A stretch of DNA of 5,484 nucleotides from Rhodospirillaceae bacterium (GTDB lineage: Bacteria > Pseudomonadota > Alphaproteobacteria > Rhodospirillales > 2-02-FULL-58-16), in contig DUZD01000132.1 in NCBI GenBank assembly GCA_013349695.1, positions 1-5,484 of the forward strand, in the 5' to 3' direction. Of this stretch, positions 1 through 5,387 are shown one piece after another. Made by a program: the position numbers and the translations under genes. The notes below the pieces were generated by a model. The model was not told where the DNA came from and ran no database searches. It saw nothing but the letters and a program-made list of their open reading frames with translations. Position 1 is the stretch's first letter. Each line of letters starts with the position of its first letter.

Positions 1-90
1 TGAGTGCAGGACATCCCTCAAAAGGCCGCGTATGTGCCTGTTGGGATCGACAATGAGAAAGCAAAGCTCCGAGAGATCGTAATTTTTCAT
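1..90 (-). CDS. Response regulator receiver-domain protein, N-terminal fragment (runs off left edge)
   Basis: Thirty codons read without a stop from an ATG at 90-88 to the window edge. The residues seen are a short polar lead, then LCFLIVDPNRHIRGLLRDVL. This matches beta strand 1 and helix alpha 1 of a CheY-like receiver domain: a hydrophobic strand (residues 9-14), the acidic turn (D15), and the amphipathic helix that follows. The usual pair of acidic residues after the strand is here D15-P16, so the second acid is missing. The phosphoacceptor aspartate and any output domain lie outside the window, so a single-domain regulator and a multidomain one cannot be told apart. An in-frame TGA lies about 30 bases upstream with no ATG, GTG or TTG between, which fixes the start. 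No good Shine-Dalgarno is seen; a GGGAG lies 15 bases upstream. The family call is based on this short segment only. Confidence 0.72.
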   Translation of the reverse strand, partial: MKNYDLSELCFLIVDPNRHIRGLLRDVLHS

Positions 91-452
91 GGCGCGTCTA
101 AATTGCTCCCGGGAGATTCTTCACCGTCGCCTCTTCCCGGGCTTTGGCTCCATTGATTACGGCTGTTCGCATGTTAGCCCATTACACACTGAAGAGAAGA
201 GCTTGTTCACCTTCCCGTGCTACCTTTTCGAGCAATGGAAATCCATAGTGAATGACCATCAGGATCGGGAGCCGCGCCGAAATCCAACTTCCATCGACTA
301 TCGGACACCACTTAGAAGGCGTGAAAAATTTTGTAAGCGTGATAAATTATGCCAGAATCGAGGCCGGTTGGTCTTATGGTTGATGGCAGGGCGCGCATCA
401 CGCCGGGTTCGGATGGGGTAGGGATGGTTCCCGGCTCCGTGGGGTAAAGCGG
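91..452. other. Intergenic region without a convincing gene
   Basis: This stretch separates the divergent response-regulator gene and the plus-strand genes. It looks clearly less GC-rich than the genes to its right and has no coding signature on either strand. It should hold the response-regulator promoter. One weak candidate on the minus strand is AAGACC (375-370), 18 bases, then CATAAT (351-346); the -10 is fair and the -35 poor. A perfect 10-bp palindrome, CTCCCGGGAG, lies at 106-115, 16 bases before the regulator ATG. It could be a protein-binding site, but a single copy in GC-rich DNA may be chance. Confidence 0.5.
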
Positions 453-701
453 ATGACGGCAGTTTTTATAGGCTTTCTTCTTCGAATGCTCGGAGGAGCC
501 TTCATCGTCGCCCTGCTCATAGGGGGGGTGAAGCGGCTAACGCACAAACCACGGAAGGTTCGTAAAGCTTGGCGTCGGGCCGCCAGGAAGCCTCGCCGGA
601 ATTCCAATTCCGATGATCTTCTGTGGGCCGCGTCCCCATGGACCACCGGCTCACGCCGATTGCCGGACCAGAGTCCAACGGCCCGCCGCCGCCGCCATTG
701 A
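453..701 (+). CDS. Possible small basic membrane protein, 82 aa (doubtful)
   Basis: An ATG at 453 opens an 82-codon frame. Residues 4-26 form one plausible membrane helix (FIGFLLRMLGGAFIVALLIG), with short flanks. It is followed by a strongly basic stretch, residues 28-49, rich in Lys and Arg, which by the positive-inside rule would place the C-terminus in the cytoplasm. I do not recognise a family. The first 55 residues look like a real single-span protein. The last 25, rich in Arg and Pro, come from a GCC-repeat hairpin and look like random translation, so the true gene may end differently or not exist. The upstream GTGGGG is only a weak ribosome-binding site. The gene would lie 31 bp before the MOSC gene on the same strand and could be cotranscribed with it. 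Confidence 0.33.
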   Translation: MTAVFIGFLLRMLGGAFIVALLIGGVKRLTHKPRKVRKAWRRAARKPRRNSNSDDLLWAASPWTTGSRRLPDQSPTARRRRH

Positions 702-716
702 CAGCGGCGCCGGCGG
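683..716 (+). repeat. GC-only inverted repeat (strong hairpin) before the MOSC gene
   Basis: Bases 690-695 pair with 704-709 and 683-688 with 711-716, with one mismatch (689/710) and an 8-base loop. The stem is 12 pairs, all G-C. It spans the stop codon of the doubtful small frame and ends 16 bases before the MOSC start. No T run follows on the plus strand, so it is not a standard terminator. It may simply result from GCC-triplet repetition. Confidence 0.5.
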
Positions 717-732
717 CGACGATGTTGCCACC

Positions 733-1497
733 ATGGCCATCACCGTCGAGCGCATTTTTCGCTATCCGGTCAAGGGGCTCTCGGCCGAGCCCTTGTCTTC
801 CGTCCACCTTTCGGCGGCGCTGGGCATCGAGCACGACCGGGGCTTCGCCATCGCCCTGCCGTCGACCCGCTTCGACGCCGACAAACCCGAATGGCTGCCC
901 AAGACATCCTTCCTGATGCTGATGCGGAACGAACGGTTGGCCAAGCTGGAGACCCGTTTCGACGCCGCCGAGGGGCGGCTCACCGTCTTTCGCGGCGGCA
1001 AGCAAGTGGCCACGGGCCGAATCGCCACGCCGGTCGGCCGCGCCGTTATCGAGGACTTCTTCGCCGCCTACATGAAAAAGGAAAGCCACGGCAAGCCGCG
1101 TCTCATCGAAGCGCCGCCGAAGCACATGTTCACGGATCACCGCGAGCCGGTGATCTCGCTGATCAACCTGGCCTCGGTCAAGGATTTGGAGAGGGTCGCC
1201 GGCGGCGACGTCGATCCCTTACGCTTTCGCGCCAACCTGTACTTGCAAGGTGGCGAGCCGTGGGCCGAGTTCGGCTGGCTGGGCAAGGAAATCGCCATCG
1301 GCCGGATGCGGGCGAAGGTGACGGAGCGCATCGACCGTTGCGCCGCCGTCAACGTCAACCCGGCGACCGGCGAGCGCGACATGAACCTGCTTAAAGACCT
1401 GCAAAAAGGCTTCGGCCATGTCGACATGGGCATCTACGCCGAAATCACCGCCACCGGCGCCATCTCGGCGGGAGACGTACTGAAGGTCAAGGGATAA
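733..1497 (+). CDS. MOSC-domain protein (mARC/YcbX-like, molybdenum cofactor-binding)
   Basis: The 254-residue protein has both halves of the MOSC family. Residues 3-45 match the N-terminal beta-barrel domain, with the YPVKGLSAE signature at 11-19. The catalytic MOSC domain follows from about residue 110, with DPLRFRANLYL at 161-171 and the RC..VNVNPATG segment at 202-213. C203 aligns with the cysteine that ligates molybdenum in human mARC and is conserved in MOSC proteins. Family members bind sulfurated or unsulfurated molybdopterin and reduce N-hydroxylated compounds or move sulfur. There is no C-terminal 2Fe-2S ferredoxin domain such as YcbX has, so any electron donor would be a separate protein. 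No signal peptide is seen, so it should be cytosolic. I start at the ATG at 733 because the family alignment begins at once with MAITVERIFRYPVKG. An in-frame ATG at 613 would add 40 unrelated residues. The ribosome-binding site is weak. The exact substrate is unknown. Confidence 0.9.
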   Translation: MAITVERIFRYPVKGLSAEPLSSVHLSAALGIEHDRGFAIALPSTRFDADKPEWLPKTSFLMLMRNERLAKLETRFDAAEGRLTVFRGGKQVATGRIATPVGRAVIEDFFAAYMKKESHGKPRLIEAPPKHMFTDHREPVISLINLASVKDLERVAGGDVDPLRFRANLYLQGGEPWAEFGWLGKEIAIGRMRAKVTERIDRCAAVNVNPATGERDMNLLKDLQKGFGHVDMGIYAEITATGAISAGDVLKVKG

Positions 1498-1502
1498 TAC
1501 CG

Positions 1503-1925
1503 TCAGGCCAAGGTCTTTGGCGGCGGCGGTTCGGTTTTTTCGGCCTCGCCATCCGGCTGGGCATCGAGCGGGCTCGCCATGGCGTTGGCGGCCATGCCGC
1601 CGCCGGAAGAGGTGCTGTCAGCGACCAATCGCGGCGACTTGTCGTTGCGGCCGCGACCAGCCTGGCCGTCCTGCTGAGCGTCGCGGCCAGTGTGAACGAT
1701 GCGGTAATAATGTTCGGCGTGCTGAAAAAGCCCTTCGGCGCCGATGCGGTCGCCGGACGAAAAGGCGTCACGGGCCATGATCAGGTATTTGTCCAGCACC
1801 TGCTGAGCCGTTCCCCGGATCTTGGTTTCCGGACCGTTGCTTTCGATGTTAACCGATTTGGACGAAGAATGGCGCCTGCCGTTGTTGCGGGAACGTCCCC
1901 GTCTGGGATTGGAACTGTGTTTCAT
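1503..1925 (-). CDS. DUF4167 domain-containing protein
   Basis: This 140-residue protein begins with a basic, Asn/Arg/Ser-rich tail (residues 1-25). The conserved DUF4167 core follows at about 28-78: NGPETKIRGTAQQVLDKYL, then ARDAFSSGDRIGAEGLFQHAEHYYRI. After that comes a low-complexity tail rich in Gly, Ser, Asp and Pro. The core looks like a short helical bundle, and the basic N-terminus suggests nucleic-acid or ribosome contact, but that is inference; the family has no function I can state. The family is typical of Alphaproteobacteria and is commonly found next to prfA-prmC, as here. I chose the ATG at 1925 because the usual family start resembles MKHSSNPRRGRSRNN. An upstream in-frame ATG at 1979 would add 18 residues encoded by the hairpin-rich leader. 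The Shine-Dalgarno (GAG, 4 bases before the ATG) is weak. The 3' end faces the MOSC gene with 5 bp between stops. Confidence 0.9.
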   Translation of the reverse strand: MKHSSNPRRGRSRNNGRRHSSSKSVNIESNGPETKIRGTAQQVLDKYLIMARDAFSSGDRIGAEGLFQHAEHYYRIVHTGRDAQQDGQAGRGRNDKSPRLVADSTSSGGGMAANAMASPLDAQPDGEAEKTEPPPPKTLA

Positions 1926-1975
1926 TTCACTCGTTGTTCGTTGGCTGGGTTTCTTCCCCCGGCTAGGGCTTGCTC

Positions 1976-2001
1976 CCACACGGCTCTACCGAACCGTATG
2001 G
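1976..2001 (-). promoter_or_regulatory. 11-bp RNA hairpin in the DUF4167 leader
   Basis: Read on the minus strand, CCATACGGTTC, loop GGTA, GAGCCGTGTGG forms an 11-pair stem with two G-U wobbles and no mismatch. No T run follows, so it is not a terminator. It lies 50 bases upstream of the DUF4167 start codon. It is probably a leader structure affecting translation or RNA stability, or part of a small RNA. I do not recognise the Rfam class. Confidence 0.5.
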
Positions 2002-2015
2002 CGAAAATCTACTAT

Positions 2016-2075
2016 CCTTTTGGCTTCAGCCCGGGAAAATGGGCGTCTCAACGCCCGTTAATGGGTAGCCAAAGG
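2016..2075 (-). promoter_or_regulatory. Nested stem-loop downstream of prmC, part of the DUF4167 leader
   Basis: On the minus strand CCTTTGGCT (2075-2067) pairs with AGCCAAAAGG (2025-2016), giving nine pairs with one bulged A. This stem encloses 41 bases, which include a perfect inner hairpin at 2041-2056. The nested form suggests a folded RNA element rather than a plain terminator. The sequence matches no riboswitch I can recall. Whether it acts on the DUF4167 mRNA, ends the upstream operon or is a separate small RNA cannot be told from sequence alone. Confidence 0.5.
2036..2056 (-). terminator. Possible weak intrinsic terminator after prmC
   Basis: On the minus strand GGGCGT, loop TGAG, ACGCCC is a perfect 6-pair GC-rich stem, followed by ATTTT. 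It begins 97 bases past the prmC stop. The T run is only four bases and is followed by CCCGGG, so termination would be partial at best. It may let some transcripts of the hisS-hemA-prfA-prmC operon continue into the DUF4167 gene. Confidence 0.35.
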
Positions 2076-2092
2076 CTCACCTGGCGACCCGG

Positions 2093-2111
2093 ACTTATAT
2101 TTAATAACTAA
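2093..2111 (-). promoter_or_regulatory. AT-rich patch, possible promoter for the DUF4167 transcript
   Basis: Nineteen bases contain only two G-C pairs, in strong contrast with the surroundings. On the minus strand they include TATTAA and TATAAG as possible -10 elements. No convincing -35 lies at the right distance; TTGGAA is 21 bases from TATTAA. If it is a promoter, the transcript would begin just before the two hairpins, making them a 5' leader of about 165 bases. Confidence 0.25.
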
Positions 2112-2153
2112 TCGGGAAACGGCCACATTCCAACCTTTTTTTTTGGTCACCGA

Positions 2154-3017
2154 TCACCGGCGCCCTGGCACAATCACCAAGCAGCGTTCAATTTTTGATA
2201 AATCTCGCTTGATATCAATGAGTTGAAGCCCATGCCTCCGAATCATGGCAGCCACCGGGGCGGCCTGGCCGGCGCCGATTTCTAGAAAAATGGCGCCGTC
2301 TGTTGCCAACAATCTACACAATTGCGGGAGCAAGGCCCGGTAAGCGTCCATGCCGTCGGGCCCACCCGTGAGCGCCTGCCTGGGCTCGAAAGCGGCCACT
2401 TCCGGTGCCAAACCGGCCAACTCGCCGTCGCCGACATAAGGCGGATTGGCAACGATCAGGTCGAATCGGAAACGCAAGCCACTGCCCCAATCGGCGAGGA
2501 CGAAACGAGCTCGCTCCGCCACTCCCAAGCTCAGCGCGTTGGCGGCGGCGGTGGCGAGAGCGGCGGCGCTGATATCGACGCCGACCCCCCAGGCGGCGGG
2601 CAGTTCGCTTAGCAACGCCAGCAACAGGCAGCCGCTGCCGGTGCCGAGATCGAGAATGGAGATCCCGGCATTGCCGCCAGGAAGGCGATCGAGGGCCGCC
2701 TCGACGAGGGTTTCCGTCTCGGGACGGGGGATGAAGGTGTCGGCGGTGACGCCCATCGGCAGGCTCCAGAACTCGCGCCAGCCGAGGATCCGGGCCAGCG
2801 GCTCGCGGCGTCTCCTTCTCGCCACCAGGTCGGCCAGGCGGGCGCCCTCGCCGGCGCTTAATGGGCGTTCGGGATGGCCGTACAGCGTCGCCTGATCGAC
2901 GCCAAGCACCGAGCTCATCAGCACCCTGGCGTCAAGCCTGGCCGAAGCGATTCCCACCCCCGACAGGCGGCGGCTGACCTCGTCGAAAGCGGCGCCAACG
3001 GTGTCCGGCAAGGTCAT
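2154..3017 (-). CDS. prmC: Peptide chain release factor N5-glutamine methyltransferase
   Basis: PrmC (formerly HemK) transfers a methyl group from S-adenosylmethionine to the glutamine of the GGQ motif in RF1 and RF2, which speeds peptide release. The 287-residue length is normal (E. coli 277). An N-terminal helical domain (about 1-75) binds the release factor. The linker shows EPLARILGWREFW from 72 and the FIPRPETE segment at 95-102. The Rossmann-like methyltransferase domain has motif I DLGTGSG at 123-129 and VDIS at 147-150. The catalytic NPPY, which holds the target glutamine amide, is at 191-194, and EPRQALTGGPDGMDAYR follows from 211. Its ATG overlaps the prfA TGA in an ATGA, and no clear Shine-Dalgarno is present, so translation is probably coupled to prfA. 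Its substrate RF1 is encoded directly upstream. Confidence 0.97.
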   Translation of the reverse strand: MTLPDTVGAAFDEVSRRLSGVGIASARLDARVLMSSVLGVDQATLYGHPERPLSAGEGARLADLVARRRRREPLARILGWREFWSLPMGVTADTFIPRPETETLVEAALDRLPGGNAGISILDLGTGSGCLLLALLSELPAAWGVGVDISAAALATAAANALSLGVAERARFVLADWGSGLRFRFDLIVANPPYVGDGELAGLAPEVAAFEPRQALTGGPDGMDAYRALLPQLCRLLATDGAIFLEIGAGQAAPVAAMIRRHGLQLIDIKRDLSKIERCLVIVPGRR

Positions 3018-4087
3018 GTGACTTCGGCCAGGAGATTGGCCTGGTCTTCGGCTGTGAGGGCGTCGACGAGATCGTCGAGGTCGCCGTCCATGATCCTGTC
3101 CAGTTTATGCAAGGTTAAATTGATGCGGTGATCGGTAACCCGCCCTTGTGGGAAATTGTAGGTGCGGATGCGCTCGGAGCGGTCCCCCGAACCGATCTGG
3201 CTCTTGCGAGTGGCGGCACGTTCGGCGTCCCGCGATTGCCGTTCCTTCTCATACAGCCTGGCACGCAACACCCGTATCGCCTTGGCCTTGTTTTTGTGCT
3301 GGGACTTCTCGTCCTGCTGGCTGACGACGATGCCGCTGGGCAGGTGGGTGACGCGGACGGCGCTGTCGGTGGTGTTGACGGACTGGCCGCCGGGGCCGCT
3401 GGCGCGGAAAACGTCGATGCGCAAGTCCTTTTCCTCGATCTTGATGTCTACTTCCTCGGCCTCCGCCATCACCGCCACCGTCGCCGCCGAAGTATGGATG
3501 CGGCCGCTCGATTCCGTCGCCGGGACACGCTGCACGCGGTGAACGCCGGATTCGAATTTCAGCCGCGCGAAAACGCCGCGCCCGGCGACCGAGGCGATGG
3601 CTTCCTTGCACCCGCCGATGCCGGTTTCACTCAAATTCATGATCTCGAATTTCCATTTCCTCGCCTCGGCGTAACGCTGGTACATGCGGAACAGGTTGGC
3701 GGCGAAAAGCGCCGCTTCCTCGCCACCGGTTCCGGCACGCACCTCGAGGATGGCGTTTTTCTCGTCGGCGGCGTCCTTGGGCAGCAACAGGACCCGGATC
3801 AGGCGTTCCAATTCCGGGAGCTTTTCCTTGAGGTCCTTGTATTCCGTCTCGGCGAGGACTTGCATTTCCTTGTCGCCGTCCTCGCCGGCCATCAGGCTGG
3901 CCAAGTCCCCCATCTCGTCCTTGACCTTCCGCCACGCGTTGATGGCCTCGACCACCGGCACCAGCTCGGCGCATTCCTTGGACAAGCGTACCAAATCCGC
4001 CGCCGAGCTGGCGTCCCGGCTGGCCAGGGCGTTCGTCAATTCCTCGTAACGGGCGACGACCCGGTTCAGGTTTTCTTCCAGGGCCAC
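3014..4087 (-). CDS. prfA: Peptide chain release factor 1 (RF1)
   Basis: RF1 reads UAA and UAG stop codons in the ribosomal A site and triggers release of the finished peptide. At 357 residues the length is standard. The order of parts is an N-terminal helical domain (about 1-100), then the codon-recognition region with the RF1-type tripeptide PAT at 189-191 inside HRVQRVPATESSGRIHTS. This separates it from RF2, which has SPF. The catalytic GGQ is at 233-235 inside ASGPGGQSVNTTDSAVRVTH; Q235 is the residue PrmC would methylate. A basic tail follows. The start codon is GTG at 4087, chosen because the product begins like known RF1 proteins and an AGAGGA lies 10 bases upstream. The hemA stop is 6 bases upstream and in the same frame. 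prfA itself ends in TGA, an RF2-specific stop, overlapping prmC. Confidence 0.97.
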   Translation of the reverse strand: MALEENLNRVVARYEELTNALASRDASSAADLVRLSKECAELVPVVEAINAWRKVKDEMGDLASLMAGEDGDKEMQVLAETEYKDLKEKLPELERLIRVLLLPKDAADEKNAILEVRAGTGGEEAALFAANLFRMYQRYAEARKWKFEIMNLSETGIGGCKEAIASVAGRGVFARLKFESGVHRVQRVPATESSGRIHTSAATVAVMAEAEEVDIKIEEKDLRIDVFRASGPGGQSVNTTDSAVRVTHLPSGIVVSQQDEKSQHKNKAKAIRVLRARLYEKERQSRDAERAATRKSQIGSGDRSERIRTYNFPQGRVTDHRINLTLHKLDRIMDGDLDDLVDALTAEDQANLLAEVT

Positions 4088-4093
4088 GGAAAT

Positions 4094-5380
4094 CTATTCC
4101 TCTTTCTCACTGGCATCGCCGTCCTCGCCGCCGAGGTCGAACAGGCGTCTGAGAATACGTTCGACCGTGTTCCAATCCTCTTGCCTGGCGGCATCCGCGC
4201 GCATCACCTCGGAAGGGCCGTGCAGCAGCCGGTTGACCAGGAGCCGCGTCGCCTTGTCGGCATCGTCGCCGACCTCGGCCAAGACTCCTTCGCGCACCGC
4301 CTCGAAATGCCGGCGCAGGCCGGTAAGAGCCGGAACGGCGGTGCGTTCCGCCCGCCCGAGGAGGAACGCGGCGACTTCGGCATCGACGATCCCGAAGGCC
4401 GCCTCGGCCTCGATCCCGCGGGTGGCGCGCCCTTCCAAGGCGACCCGCTCCAAATCGCCCAAATCATACAGGAAAGCGCCGTCAATACGGTTAACGGCCG
4501 GATCGACATCGCCGGGAATGGCGACATCGATCAAATAGATGGGTTTGCGGCGGCGCTTGGCCAGGGACGCCGTGATCATGTCGGCGGTAACAACGTGGCG
4601 GCGCGTCCCCAAAGACGTCAGAACGATGTCGGCGTTGATCAGCAGCTTGGCCAAGGATTCGAAAGACGCCATGTGACAATCGAGGACACGGGCCAAGGTT
4701 TCCGCCATGGCTTCCGTCGGGTGGGTGACCGTCAGGTCGCCAAGGCCGGCGGAAATCAGGTTTTCGGCCACCAATTCACCCATTTCGCCGCTACCGATCA
4801 AAAGACCGGCGCAGCGGCCGAGATCGCCATGCAGTTCGCGCGCCAGCTCGACCGCCGCCGAAGCGATGGATACCGGCCGTTCGCCGATCGTGGTTTCGTT
4901 GCGCACACGCTTGGCGGCGGCGTAGGCCGCCTGCAGAAGCGCTTCCAGTTCGCCGCCGATCATTCCACGGTTTTGGGCGATTTTATGACTGGCCTTGACT
5001 TGGCCGAAAACCTGTGGCTCGCCGAGCATCATGCTGTCGAGGGAGGCCGGGACGGTGAAAATGTGGCGCACCGCCTCGGTGTCGCTGAACGTGTAGATCT
5101 GGCCGTCGAGATCGGCCGGGCTCACTCCCCCATGCGCGGCCATGACCTTGATGATACCTTGGACGGCGGCTTGATGATCGTCATGGATCGTCTGAATCTC
5201 GATTCGGTCGCAAGTGGAGAGCACCAGGGCCTGGCCGATTCCCGACAGGCGCAGACGCTCGAAAAATTCCGGCAAGGCCCGATCCTCGATGAACAGTCGG
5301 TCACGCAACATCATCGAACTGGAACGATGATTGGCGCCGACGACAAGAGGCCGTCCTTGCGTGGAAAAGGGTTCGGCCAT
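4094..5380 (-). CDS. hemA: Glutamyl-tRNA reductase (C5 pathway of tetrapyrrole synthesis)
   Basis: The enzyme reduces the glutamate carried on tRNA-Glu with NADPH to glutamate-1-semialdehyde, the first step of the C5 route to 5-aminolevulinate. At 428 residues it is close to the E. coli protein. The catalytic domain has GANHRSS at 15-21 and the nucleophile C57 in LSTCDRIE, where most members have TCNR. SMMLGEPQVFGQVK follows at 116-129, and the ERPVSIASAAVELA segment from 167. The NADPH-binding domain has GSGEMGE at 196-202. The place where most members have NRT, near the cofactor phosphate, reads HPT at 220-222. DVAIPGDVDP at 285-294 replaces the usual VPRD. The C-terminal dimerisation region has NRLLHGP at 383-389. 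The start is the ATG 7 bp after hisS; no strong Shine-Dalgarno is seen, suggesting coupling to hisS. It ends in TAG. This hemA is unrelated to the ALA synthase gene of the same name in other alphaproteobacteria. Confidence 0.95.
   Translation of the reverse strand: MAEPFSTQGRPLVVGANHRSSSMMLRDRLFIEDRALPEFFERLRLSGIGQALVLSTCDRIEIQTIHDDHQAAVQGIIKVMAAHGGVSPADLDGQIYTFSDTEAVRHIFTVPASLDSMMLGEPQVFGQVKASHKIAQNRGMIGGELEALLQAAYAAAKRVRNETTIGERPVSIASAAVELARELHGDLGRCAGLLIGSGEMGELVAENLISAGLGDLTVTHPTEAMAETLARVLDCHMASFESLAKLLINADIVLTSLGTRRHVVTADMITASLAKRRRKPIYLIDVAIPGDVDPAVNRIDGAFLYDLGDLERVALEGRATRGIEAEAAFGIVDAEVAAFLLGRAERTAVPALTGLRRHFEAVREGVLAEVGDDADKATRLLVNRLLHGPSEVMRADAARQEDWNTVERILRRLFDLGGEDGDASEKEE
4098..4103 (-). 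promoter_or_regulatory. Shine-Dalgarno of prfA, inside the end of hemA
   Basis: AGAGGA on the minus strand lies within the last codons of hemA, with 10 bases between it and the GTG start of prfA. It supports the GTG at 4087 as the start. Ribosomes ending at the hemA UAG would sit on this site, so prfA translation is likely linked to hemA termination. Confidence 0.6.
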
Positions 5381-5387
5381 GATGGAG

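Noticed and set aside
89..421. 110-codon plus-strand frame with several cysteines
   Set aside because: Its codon use is unlike that of neighbouring genes, no domain is recognisable, and its start codon overlaps the response-regulator start on the other strand. It is most likely chance in the lower-GC spacer.
727..736. GCCACCATGG, a perfect eukaryotic Kozak sequence, around the MOSC start
   Set aside because: All surrounding genes are bacterial and nothing suggests an engineered construct. It is a coincidence in GC-rich DNA.
517..1140. 207-codon minus-strand frame
   Set aside because: It lies opposite the well-supported MOSC gene and has the Gly/Arg/Ala-rich composition typical of antisense frames in GC-rich DNA.
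1507..1540. GCCAA/TTGGC stem followed later by six Ts, as a plus-strand terminator for the MOSC gene
   Set aside because: The T run is 13 bases beyond a 5-bp stem and the segment is coding for DUF4167, so it does not fit an intrinsic terminator.
1503..1979. Longer DUF4167 frame starting at 1979
   Set aside because: The extra 18 residues are not family-like and would be encoded by the hairpin-bearing leader. The ATG at 1925 gives the usual N-terminus.
2136..2144. Run of nine T (A on the minus strand) after prmC
   Set aside because: On the minus strand it is a run of A, so it cannot serve as a terminator for prmC, and no plus-strand gene precedes it. It is noncoding, so phase variation is not supported.
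3162..3542. 126-codon plus-strand frame inside prfA
   Set aside because: It is a shadow of prfA, which is certain from its PAT and GGQ motifs.
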